From contig NC_008699.1 of assembly GCF_000015265.1 (NCBI RefSeq), positions 744,001-808,000 on the forward strand: a DNA stretch of 64,000 nt. Reading direction: 5' to 3'. This document shows, piece after piece, positions 38,830 to 47,078 of the stretch. Every line of letters starts with the position of its first letter. Positions within the stretch are counted from its first letter, which is position 1. The notes below the pieces were generated by a model, which was given only the letters and a program-made list of their open reading frames with translations, was not told the DNA's origin and did no database searches. A program made the position numbers and the translations under genes. The stretch is from Nocardioides sp. JS614 (GTDB taxonomy: Bacteria; Actinomycetota; Actinomycetes; Propionibacteriales; Nocardioidaceae).

Positions 38830-39417
38830 ATGGAGGCGAAGAGGGAGCGCGCCCGGCCGCTGTCGCCGGAGGAGCGGCGGGAGGCGATCATCGCGGCCAC
38901 CCGGCCGCTGCTCTACGAGCACGGTCGGGCCACGACCACCCGGCTGATCGCGGAGGCAGCCGGGATCGCGGAGGGCACGATCTTCCGGGCGTTCGCGTCC
39001 AAGGACGAGCTCTTCGACGCCGTGCTGGAGGCAGAGTTCGACCCGACGGCCTTCCTCGACGACGTCGCGAGGATCGACCCGGCGCTGGACCTGCGCGACC
39101 GGCTGGTCACCTACACCACCCTGCTCCAGCGCCGGTTCGTCGGCATCTTCACGCTGATGGCCGCGATGGGGATGCGCAAGCCGCCGGACAGCCTGGGCGC
39201 CCCCGAGCTGCGCAAGCGGCTCGCCAACGAGGGACTCGCGCGACTCCTGGAGCCGGACGCAGACCGGTTCACGATCCCCGTCGACCGCGTGGTCCACCTC
39301 TTCCGGCTGCTCACCTTCTCGGGCAGCCACCCCCACATCTCCGACCAGCGTCCGCTCTCCCCCGAGGAGATCGTCGACGTGGTCCTCCACGGCGTGCTGA
39401 GAGACGAGGAAGCCTGA
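38830..39417 (+). CDS. TetR family transcriptional regulator
   Basis: A 195-residue repressor. The N-terminal helix-turn-helix (residues about 19-62, RREAIIAATRPLLYEHGRAT, then RLIAEAAGIAEGTIFRAFAS) is followed by a variable ligand-binding domain. ATG 38830 is chosen because the GTG at 38803 lies inside the operator. It ends with an overlap to the first ABC gene (TGATG), so it is in one operon with the exporter. A ligand exported by the ABC pump is likely the inducer. Confidence 0.9.
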   Translation: MEAKRERARPLSPEERREAIIAATRPLLYEHGRATTTRLIAEAAGIAEGTIFRAFASKDELFDAVLEAEFDPTAFLDDVARIDPALDLRDRLVTYTTLLQRRFVGIFTLMAAMGMRKPPDSLGAPELRKRLANEGLARLLEPDADRFTIPVDRVVHLFRLLTFSGSHPHISDQRPLSPEEIVDVVLHGVLRDEEA

Positions 39418-41153
39418 TGATGCTCCGACTGCTGCGCGAGCGGCTCGCGCCGTACCGCACCTGGCTCGCCCTGGTCGTGGTGCTCCAGTTCGTCGGCGTG
39501 GTCGCGATGCTCTACCTGCCCAGCCTGAACGCCGACATCATCGACGAGGGCGTAGCCAAGGGCGACACCGGCTTCATCGTGCGGGCCGGGGCGATCATGC
39601 TCGCGGTCTCGCTGGTGCAGATCGTGTGCTCGGTCAGCGCCGTCTGGTTCGGCGCGCGTACGGCGATGGGCTTCGGGCGCGACGTCCGCGCCGCGCTGTT
39701 CCACCGCGTCGGGACGTTCTCGACGCGCGAGGTCCAGCACTTCGGGGCGCCGTCCCTGATCACCCGGGGCACCAACGACGTCCAGCAGGTGCAGATGCTC
39801 GTACTGATGGCCTGCACGATCGCCGTCGCCTCGCCGATCATGATGGTCGGCGGCGTGCTTATGGCGCTGCGCGAGGACCTCGGCCTCGGCTGGATCCTGG
39901 CGGTCGTCGTGCCGGCACTGTTCCTGAGCGTCGGGTTCGTCGTGAGCCGGATGGTGCCGAGCTTCCGGGCGATGCAGTCGCGCATCGACGAGGTCAACCG
40001 GGTGCTGCGCGAACAGATCACCGGCATCCGCGTGGTCCGGGCCTTCGTGCGCGAGCCGCACGAGGCGGCGCGGTTCGGCACCGCGAACGACGAGCTCACC
40101 GACGTCGCGATCCGGGCCGGCCGCTGGCTGGCCACGATGTTCCCCCTGGTGATGCTGGTGGTGAACGTGTCCAGCGTCGGGGTGATCTGGTTCGGTGGCC
40201 ATCGGGTCGACAACGGCCAGATGGAGGTCGGCGCCCTGACCGCCTTCCTCACCTATCTCATGCAGATCCTGATGTCGGTCATGATGGCGACGTTCATGCT
40301 CATGATGATCCCGCGGGCCTCGGTCTGCGCCGACCGCATCGTCGAGGTGCTCGACACCGACACCTCGGTGCCCGTGCCCGACGAACCGGTCGCGCCGGAT
40401 CCCGCACTGCGCGGCCACCTCGATCTCGAACGGGTGACGTTCGCCTACCCCGGCGCCGAGTCGCCGGTGCTCCAGGACGTGACGTTGTCGGCCCGGCCGG
40501 GCCAGACCATCGCGCTCATCGGGTCGACCGGAGCCGGCAAGTCGACGCTGGTCAACCTGGTGCCGCGGCTGTTCGACGTGAGCGCGGGCGAGGTCCGCGT
40601 CGGCGGCGTCGACGTACGCCGCCTCGACCCGGAGGCGCTCTGGGCCGGGATCGGGCTGGTCCCCCAGCGGGCCTACCTCTTCTCCGGCACGATCCGCAGC
40701 AACCTGCTGCACGGCAAGCCGGACGCCACCGAGGACGAGCTGTGGCGGGCGCTGGAGATCGCCCAGGGGCGGGACTTCGTCGAGGCGCTGCCGGACGGGC
40801 TGGACGCGACCGTCGCCCAGGGCGGGACGAACTTCTCCGGCGGGCAACGCCAACGGCTTGCGATCGCGCGGGCGCTGATCCGGCGGCCCGGCATCTACCT
40901 GTTCGACGACGCGTTCTCGGCACTGGACCTGGCGACCGATGCCCGGCTGCGCGCGGCACTCGACCCCGTGACCACTGACGCGACGGTCCTGATCGTGGCC
41001 CAGCGGGTCGCCACGATCATGGACGCCGACCTCATCCTCGTGCTGGAGGAGGGCCGGGTCGTCGGCCGCGGCACCCACCACGAGCTCCTGGCCGGCAACG
41101 AGACCTACCAGGAGATCGTCACCTCCCAGCTCACGGCGGAGGAGGCGGCATGA
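39417..41153 (+). CDS. ABC exporter half-transporter with degenerate ATP site
   Basis: A 578-residue type IV exporter subunit: six membrane helices in residues 15-300, then an ATPase domain with Walker A GSTGAGKST (369-377) and signature FSGGQ (473-477). Two catalytic residues are non-canonical: Asp498 replaces the Walker B glutamate (LFDDAFS) and Gln529 replaces the switch histidine (VAQRVATI). This is the pattern of the degenerate-site half of heterodimeric exporters such as TM287 or BmrC. The partner is the next gene, overlapped by ATGA. Two adjacent ATG codons (39417, 39420) are possible starts. Confidence 0.92.
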   Translation: MMLRLLRERLAPYRTWLALVVVLQFVGVVAMLYLPSLNADIIDEGVAKGDTGFIVRAGAIMLAVSLVQIVCSVSAVWFGARTAMGFGRDVRAALFHRVGTFSTREVQHFGAPSLITRGTNDVQQVQMLVLMACTIAVASPIMMVGGVLMALREDLGLGWILAVVVPALFLSVGFVVSRMVPSFRAMQSRIDEVNRVLREQITGIRVVRAFVREPHEAARFGTANDELTDVAIRAGRWLATMFPLVMLVVNVSSVGVIWFGGHRVDNGQMEVGALTAFLTYLMQILMSVMMATFMLMMIPRASVCADRIVEVLDTDTSVPVPDEPVAPDPALRGHLDLERVTFAYPGAESPVLQDVTLSARPGQTIALIGSTGAGKSTLVNLVPRLFDVSAGEVRVGGVDVRRLDPEALWAGIGLVPQRAYLFSGTIRSNLLHGKPDATEDELWRALEIAQGRDFVEALPDGLDATVAQGGTNFSGGQRQRLAIARALIRRPGIYLFDDAFSALDLATDARLRAALDPVTTDATVLIVAQRVATIMDADLILVLEEGRVVGRGTHHELLAGNETYQEIVTSQLTAEEAA

Positions 41154-43108
41154 GCGAGACGGGCTCGACCGGCTCGCCCGGCAAGGGCAAGGTCTTCGAG
41201 GCGACCGAGCGGATCCAGGCGCCCCAGGGTGGGCCGGGTCGCGGTCCGATGGGCGGCGGCATGGTCGGCCAGAAGGCGATGAGCTTCGGGCCCTCCGCGC
41301 GGCGCCTGATCGGGCGGATGCGGCCCGACCGCGCGCAGGCCGTCGTCGTGGTGCTGCTCGGGGTCGCCAGCGTTGCGCTGATGTCGAGCGGACCGCGGAT
41401 CCTCGGGCACGCCACCGACCTGGTCTTCGACGGGTTCATCGGCCGGCAGTTCCCGGCCGGCACCCCCGACTCCACACTGCCCGACGCGGTGCAGGGTCGA
41501 GACGTCGTCCCCGGTCAGGGCATCGACTTCACCGCGGTCGGCCACGTGCTGCTCCTGGTGCTCGCGATCTACGCCGGCGCCTCGCTGCTCGGCTGGCTGC
41601 AGGGCTACGTGCTGAACACCGTGGTGCAGAACACCGTGCGCCGGATGCGCCAGGACGTCGAGGACAAGATCAACCGGCTGCCGCTGGGGTACTTCGACCG
41701 CTCGCCCCGGGGGGAGCTGCTGAGCCGGGTCACCAACGACATCGACAACGTCAGCCAGACCCTGCAGCAGACGATGAGCCAGCTCCTCACCTCGCTGATG
41801 ACGGTGGTCGCCGTGCTCGGCATGATGTTCTGGATCTCGCCGCTGCTCGCGTTGATCGCCCTCGTGTCGGTCCCGCTCTCGCTGGTGGCGACGGCGCAGA
41901 TCATGAGGCGATCACAGGGGCAGTTCGTGGCCCAGTGGCGACGTACCGGAGCACTCAACGCGCAGATCGAGGAGGCGTTCTCCGGGCACGCGCTGGTCAA
42001 GGTCTTCGGTCGCCGTGAGGAGATCGAGCGGACCTTCGCCGAGGAGAACGAGAAGCTCTACCAGGTCAGCTTCGGCGCCCAGTTCGTCAGCGGCCTGATC
42101 ATGCCGTCGATGATGTTCATCGGGAACCTCAACTACGTCGCGATCGCGGTGATCGGGGGACTGCGGGTCGCCAGCGGCTCGTTGTCGCTGGGCGACGTGC
42201 AGGCGTTCATCCAGTACACCCGGCAGTTCACGCAGCCGCTCACGACGGTGGCGTCGATGGCGAACCTGCTCCAGTCCGGCGTCGCGTCGGCGGAGCGCGT
42301 CTTCGAGCTGCTCGACGCCGACGAGGAGCCGCTGGACCCGGCCGCGCTGCGCACGCCGGCCGTCCGTCGTGGCGAGGTCGCCGTCGAGCGCGTCTCGTTC
42401 CGGTACGACGAGGACCGCCCGCTGATCTCGGACCTCTCCCTGGTCGCCCGGCCGGGGCAGACCGTGGCGATCGTCGGCCCGACCGGCGCCGGAAAGACGA
42501 CGCTCGTGAACCTGGTGATGCGGTTCTACGACGTGGACGCCGGCCGGATCACCCTGGACGGCGTGGACATCGCGGGGATGCCCCGGTCGGTCCTCCGCGG
42601 GCAGATCGGGATGGTGCTCCAGGACACCTGGCTGTTCGAGGGCACGATCCGCGACAACATCGCCTACGGACGTCCGGACGCGACCGACGAGCAGGTGCTC
42701 GAGGCGGCGCGCGCGACGTACGTAGACCGCTTCGTGCATGCGCTCCCCGACGGCTACGACACGGTCATCGACGAGGAGGGGTCGAACCTCTCGGCCGGCG
42801 AGCGTCAGCTCGTCACCATCGCCCGGGCGTTCCTCACGGACCCGGCCCTGCTGATCCTCGACGAGGCGACCTCGTCGGTGGACACCCGCACCGAGCTCCT
42901 GCTCCAGCACGCGATGGCGGCGCTGCGCACCGACCGCACGTCGTTCGTGATCGCGCACCGGCTCAGCACGATCCGCGACGCGGACCTGATCCTGGTGATG
43001 GAGGACGGGGCGATCGTCGAGCAGGGCACCCACGACCAGCTGCTGACCGCCGCAGGAGCCTATGCCCGGCTCTACAACGCCCAGTTCCAAGCGGCCGAGG
43101 TCGGCTGA
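41150..43108 (+). CDS. ABC exporter half-transporter, catalytic partner
   Basis: A 652-residue subunit with a 55-residue Gly/Pro-rich N-terminal extension, six membrane helices (with an external loop of about 60 residues between the first two) and an ATPase domain: Walker A GPTGAGKTT (443-451), Walker B glutamate Glu572 (ILDEATS) and His603 (IAHRLSTI). Its signature is LSAGE (547-551) instead of LSGGQ. That altered signature faces the degenerate Walker site of the partner, so one ATP site is consensus and one is not. It probably exports a drug, lipid or peptide under TetR control. Confidence 0.92.
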   Translation: MSETGSTGSPGKGKVFEATERIQAPQGGPGRGPMGGGMVGQKAMSFGPSARRLIGRMRPDRAQAVVVVLLGVASVALMSSGPRILGHATDLVFDGFIGRQFPAGTPDSTLPDAVQGRDVVPGQGIDFTAVGHVLLLVLAIYAGASLLGWLQGYVLNTVVQNTVRRMRQDVEDKINRLPLGYFDRSPRGELLSRVTNDIDNVSQTLQQTMSQLLTSLMTVVAVLGMMFWISPLLALIALVSVPLSLVATAQIMRRSQGQFVAQWRRTGALNAQIEEAFSGHALVKVFGRREEIERTFAEENEKLYQVSFGAQFVSGLIMPSMMFIGNLNYVAIAVIGGLRVASGSLSLGDVQAFIQYTRQFTQPLTTVASMANLLQSGVASAERVFELLDADEEPLDPAALRTPAVRRGEVAVERVSFRYDEDRPLISDLSLVARPGQTVAIVGPTGAGKTTLVNLVMRFYDVDAGRITLDGVDIAGMPRSVLRGQIGMVLQDTWLFEGTIRDNIAYGRPDATDEQVLEAARATYVDRFVHALPDGYDTVIDEEGSNLSAGERQLVTIARAFLTDPALLILDEATSSVDTRTELLLQHAMAALRTDRTSFVIAHRLSTIRDADLILVMEDGAIVEQGTHDQLLTAAGAYARLYNAQFQAAEVG

Positions 43109-43138
43109 CCGGGGCTGGCTGCCGGGTCTCCGCCGGAC

Positions 43139-43178
43139 GTCATACGGACGGAGCAAGCGGTAACACCCTCCGTATGAC
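43139..43178. terminator. terminator of the ABC exporter operon
   Basis: GTCATACGGA (43139-43148) and TCCGTATGAC (43169-43178) are perfect arms with a 20-base apical region, 30 bases after the last exporter stop. Confidence 0.6.
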
Positions 43179-43254
43179 CTCCCGGGACCCCAGCGGTGGC
43201 CGCGGTTCGGTTGCGGGGGCACCGCCGGCCCGACCCATCGGCCCGGTTAATCCC

Positions 43255-43283
43255 TTGAACGCCCCGGCGCCGCGACCTACCGT
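43255..43283 (+). promoter_or_regulatory. strong candidate promoter of the super-SD RNA
   Basis: TTGAAC (43255-43260), exactly 17 bases, TACCGT (43278-43283). The predicted start is near 43290, shortly before the AAAGGAGGTGGTCC ribosome-binding site. No ordinary gene lies downstream on this strand. Confidence 0.6.
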
Positions 43284-43315
43284 GAGCGGACACGGGAAAG
43301 GAGGTGGTCCGAAGA

Positions 43316-43354
43316 ATGAGTTCTTCCAGGACGCGTGAGGTGGCTGCCCGCTAG
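43316..43354 (+). CDS. 12-residue leader-type peptide
   Basis: ATG AGT through CGC TAG encodes MSSSRTREVAAR. GGAGGT lies 10 bases upstream inside a 14-base match to the anti-Shine-Dalgarno sequence. The ORF is too short for a normal gene; its stop codon lies at the edge of a hairpin loop, as in attenuator leader peptides. Three Arg and three Ser codons in 12 might sense charging or ribosome state. Whether the peptide itself matters is unknown. Confidence 0.5.
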   Translation: MSSSRTREVAAR

Positions 43355-43423
43355 CAGCCCACCAGCAACACCCGGGGTGGAAGTGCCCCGGGACGGCTGC
43401 TGGCGAATCCCAGGCAGTCACCC

Positions 43424-43490
43424 GACCCGCAGGCGATCCGGTCATCACGTCCACCGGAGCGGTCTCCTCGGAGGCCGGCGCCTGCGGGTC
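43424..43490. terminator. bidirectional terminator between the flagellar operon and the super-SD RNA
   Basis: GACCCGCAGGCG (43424-43435) and CGCCTGCGGGTC (43479-43490) are perfect 12-base arms enclosing smaller hairpins (CCGG/CCGG and CTCC/GGAG). It lies 15 bases after the last flagellar-operon stop on the minus strand and at the end of the plus-strand RNA. Confidence 0.7.
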
Positions 43491-43504
43491 GCTGCATGTC
43501 CGGG

Positions 43505-43801
43505 TCAGGCGGCGCCCTCCGAGGCCGCGTCGGCAGCCGCCACCTCCGGCGCCAGCTCCGGTGCGATCCCCATCGCGACCGGCGCGGGCTCGACAGCCAC
43601 CTGCTGGGCACGGTTGGACTCGACCGCCTGCTCGGAGAGCGACGCGACGAGCGAGCACACCGCCCAGACGCCGACGGCGCAGAGCATCAGCCGGACCAGG
43701 GCCGTGTCGACCGAGAGGGTGCCGGCCACACGGGCCGCGTAGATGGCCGGCGACCCGACCAGGAGGGTTCCGGTCACGACGGGCCACGAGATCGGGTTCA
43801 T
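43505..43801 (-). CDS. small membrane protein at the end of the flagellar operon
   Basis: A 98-residue protein with two membrane helices (VVTGTLLVGSPAIYAARVAG, and LVRLMLCAVGVWAVCSLVASL) and an Ala/Glu/Pro-rich tail. Its ATG overlaps the flhA stop (ATGA), so it belongs to the flagellar operon. I do not recognise a family. Coupling to flhA suggests an accessory role at the export gate, but it may be unrelated to motility. Confidence 0.65.
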   Translation of the reverse strand: MNPISWPVVTGTLLVGSPAIYAARVAGTLSVDTALVRLMLCAVGVWAVCSLVASLSEQAVESNRAQQVAVEPAPVAMGIAPELAPEVAAADAASEGAA

Positions 43802-45843
43802 GCGTTCACCGCCAGCGGCACGTCGACGCCGACGGTGCCCTCGGAGCGGATCTGCTCGGCGCCGAGCAGCTCTTGGTAGGAGAGGACGGCCAGCCGCGGG
43901 ACGATCGGGTGCACCAGCCGGTGCACCGCTGCCCGGAGCTGGGGTGCGCACACGAGGACCGGCCGCAGGTTGCGGTTCTCGACCGTCGTCACCAGCTGCG
44001 CGAGGTTCGTGAGCAGCGCCTGGCTGGACTCGGGGTCGAGCGCGATCGCGTAGCCGAACTCCGAGGGCCGCAGCGACTCGAGCACCCGCTGCTCGAGCTG
44101 CGGCTCGAGGGTGATCACGTGCAGCGCCTTGTCGACGATGTACGGCGCCGCGATCGCCGGGCCGAGAGCCCGACGAGCGGCCTCGACCAGCGGGTCGAGG
44201 TCCTTGGTCCGGCCGGCCTGCAGGGACAGCGCCTCGAAGATGCGCACCAGGTCGCGGATCGAGACGCCCTCCTCGAGCAGCTGCTGGAGCACCCGCTGGA
44301 TCTCGCCGAGGCTGAGCGGGGTCGGGGTGAGCTCCTCGACCACGACCGGGTGCGAGCGCTTCACCACGTCGGTCAGCATCCGGACGTCCTCGCGGCCGAG
44401 CAGCTGGGCGGCGTTCTGGGTGACGACCTCGGCGAGGTGGGTGGTGATCACCGATGCGCGGTCGACGACCGTCGCGCCGGAGAGCTCCGCCTGGCTGCGC
44501 ATCGACGCGGGGATCCACCGGGCCTCGAGGCCGAAGACCGGCTCCTTGGTCGCCTCACCAGGGAGCGATCCGAGGAAGTCGCCGATCGCCAGCACGGTGC
44601 CCGGAGGCGCCTCGCCGCGGGCGACCTCGATGCCGAACAGCATGATCGCGTAGGTGCGCGAGGGCAGCTGGGGGTTGTCGCGCGTGCGGACCGGCGGCGC
44701 CACGATGCCGAGGTCGGTCGCGATCTTCCGACGCAGCGACTTGACCCGTTCGAGCAGGTCGCCGCCGCTGGAGGGGTCCACGAGGTCGATCAGGTCGGCC
44801 GACAGCTCGAGACCGAGCGGGTCGACCTGGATCTCGGCGGCGAGCAGCTCCGGGGTGTCCACGGTCGCGATCGCCGTGGTGGCCGCGGCCGGCTCCGGGT
44901 CCTCGACGGCCTCCTTGATCCGGGAGGATGCGATCAGCATCAGTCCGCCGGCCAGCACGAACGGGATCTTCGGCAGGCCGGGGATCAGGCACAGCGTGAG
45001 CGCCGCGAAGCCCGCGATCCGGAGCGGGGTCCGGTTCGCGGTGACCTGGCGCATGATGTCGGTGCCCATGTCGTTCTCGCCGGTGGCCCGGGTGACGATC
45101 AGGCCGGTCGCGACCGAGAGCAGCAGCGCGGGGATCTGCGAGACCAGGCCGTCGCCGACGGACAGCAGGCTGTACGTCGTGACCGCCTCGCCGAACGGCA
45201 TGCCGAGCTGGCCGACGCCGACGGCGAAGCCACCGATCAGGTTGACCAGCGTGATGATGATCGCGGCGATCGCGTCGCCCTTGACGAACTTGGACGCACC
45301 GTCCATCGCGCCGTAGAAGTCGGCCTCGGCGTGCACCTCGGCCCGGCGCCGACGGGCCTCGTCCTCGTCGATGAGACCCGAGTTCAGGTCCGCGTCGATG
45401 GCCATCTGCTTGCCGGGCATCGCATCGAGGGTGAACCGGGCGCCGACCTCGGCGACCCGACCGGCACCGTTGGTGATGACGACGAACTGGATGACCAGCA
45501 GGATCGCGAACACGATCAGACCGACGATCAAGGACCCGCCGACGACGAAGTGGCCGAACGTGTCGATCACCTTGCCGGCGAAGCCGTCGAGCAGCACGAG
45601 GCGGGTGGCGCTCACGTTCAGCGCGAGGCGGAACAGCGTCATCACCAGGATGACCGCCGGGAACGCGGCGAAGTCGAGGGGGCGGCGGACGAACATCGCC
45701 GTCATCAGCACCAGGAGCGCCACCGTGATGTTGAGCGCGATCAGCAGGTCGAGGAGCATCGCGGGCAGGGGCACCACGAGCATCACGACGATCATCACGA
45801 TGCCGATCGGCACCGCCAGCTGGCTCAGCCGCTTCAGTGGCAC
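43798..45843 (-). CDS. flhA: flagellar export gate protein FlhA
   Basis: A 681-residue protein: eight membrane helices in residues 10-315 with the conserved FHIPEP-family cytoplasmic loop (RFTLDAMPGKQMAIDADLNS, then GLIDEDEARRRR), and a C-terminal cytoplasmic domain that docks chaperone-substrate complexes and forms a nonameric ring. It uses the proton gradient in export. The GTG start at 45843 has GGAGGAG 4 bases upstream. There are 82 bases between flhB and flhA, the third largest gap in the operon. Confidence 0.96.
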   Translation of the reverse strand: MPLKRLSQLAVPIGIVMIVVMLVVPLPAMLLDLLIALNITVALLVLMTAMFVRRPLDFAAFPAVILVMTLFRLALNVSATRLVLLDGFAGKVIDTFGHFVVGGSLIVGLIVFAILLVIQFVVITNGAGRVAEVGARFTLDAMPGKQMAIDADLNSGLIDEDEARRRRAEVHAEADFYGAMDGASKFVKGDAIAAIIITLVNLIGGFAVGVGQLGMPFGEAVTTYSLLSVGDGLVSQIPALLLSVATGLIVTRATGENDMGTDIMRQVTANRTPLRIAGFAALTLCLIPGLPKIPFVLAGGLMLIASSRIKEAVEDPEPAAATTAIATVDTPELLAAEIQVDPLGLELSADLIDLVDPSSGGDLLERVKSLRRKIATDLGIVAPPVRTRDNPQLPSRTYAIMLFGIEVARGEAPPGTVLAIGDFLGSLPGEATKEPVFGLEARWIPASMRSQAELSGATVVDRASVITTHLAEVVTQNAAQLLGREDVRMLTDVVKRSHPVVVEELTPTPLSLGEIQRVLQQLLEEGVSIRDLVRIFEALSLQAGRTKDLDPLVEAARRALGPAIAAPYIVDKALHVITLEPQLEQRVLESLRPSEFGYAIALDPESSQALLTNLAQLVTTVENRNLRPVLVCAPQLRAAVHRLVHPIVPRLAVLSYQELLGAEQIRSEGTVGVDVPLAVNA

Positions 45844-45925
45844 GAGCTCCTCCAGGCGAGACGGGTTGATGAGGCGGGCGCCGTCCTTGGCACCGCTGTC
45901 CGACTCCGTCCTGGCGTCGGGTGAT

Positions 45926-47071
45926 CTATCGGCCGGCAGGCGGCGGGCCTGAGGGGTTCCGGCGGCGCCGACCCGCGGCGAGCACCTCGGGGAGCTCGTC
46001 GACGCTGCGCGGGGTGCGGTGCTCGCCGCCGTGCTGGCCCTGCGCGCGGCGGCTGAGCACGAACGCCAGCACCTGCGCGACGGCGGCGAACAGCTCGGTC
46101 GGGATCTCCTGCCCGACCGTGGTGGAGGTGTAGAGCGCCCGTGCGAGCGGTACGTCGCGGACCAGTGGCACCCGCGCCTCGGTGGCCTTCTCGCGGATGG
46201 CGGCGGCGATCACCCCGGCACCTCGGGCGACGACCCGCGGGGCCCCGCGCTCGGGCTCGTAGCGCAGGGCGACCGCGACGTGGGTCGGGTTGACCAGCAC
46301 GACGTCGGCGGTTGGCACGTCGGCCATCATCCGGTTGCGCGAGGCCGCGAGCTGGCGGGAGCGGATCGCGCCCTTCAGGAGCGGGTCGCCCTCGGACTGC
46401 TTGTGCTCCTGCTTCACCTCGTCCTTGGACATCCGGGTCTTCTTGCCCATCAGCTTGCGCTGGACCAGGTAGTCGGCGGCACCGAGCAGCACGCCTGCGA
46501 CGGCGATGTTCCGGATCATCGAGAGCGCGTGCGACGCGAACTGGTCGAGGACCAGCGACATCGGCATGAGCCCGCCGATCAACGGCAGCATCGACTTCAC
46601 GGCCAGCCACACCAGCAGCGCCACGATCCCGCTTCGGATCAGCATCTTGGTGCCCTCCCAGAGGGCGCGGGGACCGAAGATCCGCTTGAAGCCGGGGAGC
46701 GGGTTGAGCTTGGACAGCTTCGGCTTGACCGACTTGGTGGCGAGGAAGAAGCCGCCCTGACCCAGCGCCCCGGCGATCCCGACCACGGCGATCCCGGCAC
46801 CCAGCACCACCAGGACCAGCAGCACGTGCCACAGGCCCTGGCCGAGCAGCTGTACGGCGATCTCCGCATCGGCATCGGCCGCCGAGGAGAACATGGTCGT
46901 CGTCAGCTCCCGGAGCTTGTCGATCTCGTGACCGAACAGGCGGGGGAGGAACATCGCGATCAGCAGCAGCGCGGACCAGGCCCCGATCTCCGGGCTCCGT
47001 GGGACCTGACCCTCCTTGCGGTTCTCCTTGTTGCGCTTGGCGGTCGGCTTCTCCGACTTCTCACCGGTCAT
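45926..47071 (-). CDS. flhB: flagellar export switch protein FlhB
   Basis: A 381-residue export-gate protein with four membrane helices (30-205) and a cytoplasmic domain containing the autocleavage motif NPTH (261-264), which switches export from rod/hook to filament substrates. The N-terminus KSEKPTAKRNKENRKEGQVP is characteristic. The C-terminal tail is long and Arg/Gly/Pro-rich. It starts 7 bases after fliR. Confidence 0.96.
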   Translation of the reverse strand: MTGEKSEKPTAKRNKENRKEGQVPRSPEIGAWSALLLIAMFLPRLFGHEIDKLRELTTTMFSSAADADAEIAVQLLGQGLWHVLLVLVVLGAGIAVVGIAGALGQGGFFLATKSVKPKLSKLNPLPGFKRIFGPRALWEGTKMLIRSGIVALLVWLAVKSMLPLIGGLMPMSLVLDQFASHALSMIRNIAVAGVLLGAADYLVQRKLMGKKTRMSKDEVKQEHKQSEGDPLLKGAIRSRQLAASRNRMMADVPTADVVLVNPTHVAVALRYEPERGAPRVVARGAGVIAAAIREKATEARVPLVRDVPLARALYTSTTVGQEIPTELFAAVAQVLAFVLSRRAQGQHGGEHRTPRSVDELPEVLAAGRRRRNPSGPPPAGR

Positions 47072-47078
47072 CGGCCGA

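Larger units (their letters stand above)
43290..43490 (+). ncRNA. structured RNA with super Shine-Dalgarno, mini-ORF and competing hairpins
   Basis: From the promoter at 43255 the transcript would carry AAAGGAGGTGGTCC (43297-43310), which pairs almost completely with the 16S rRNA 3' end. A hairpin GAAGAA-TGAG-TTCTTC (43311-43326) has the ATG at its stem-loop junction. A 12-codon ORF follows. Next is GGTG-GCTGC/GCAGC-CACC (43339-43363) with the TAG stop at the loop edge, then CCCGGGG/CCCCGGG (43371-43392). GCAGCC at 43354 can instead pair with GGCTGC at 43395, so at least two folds exclude each other. The unit ends in the 12-base-pair hairpin at 43424-43490. I cannot name a known RNA family for it. 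Confidence 0.55.

Noticed and set aside
43140..43787. A 215-codon minus-strand frame across the super-SD RNA region.
   Set aside because: It overlaps the end of the flagellar operon in another frame, crosses a strong terminator and has an Arg/Gly-rich random composition.
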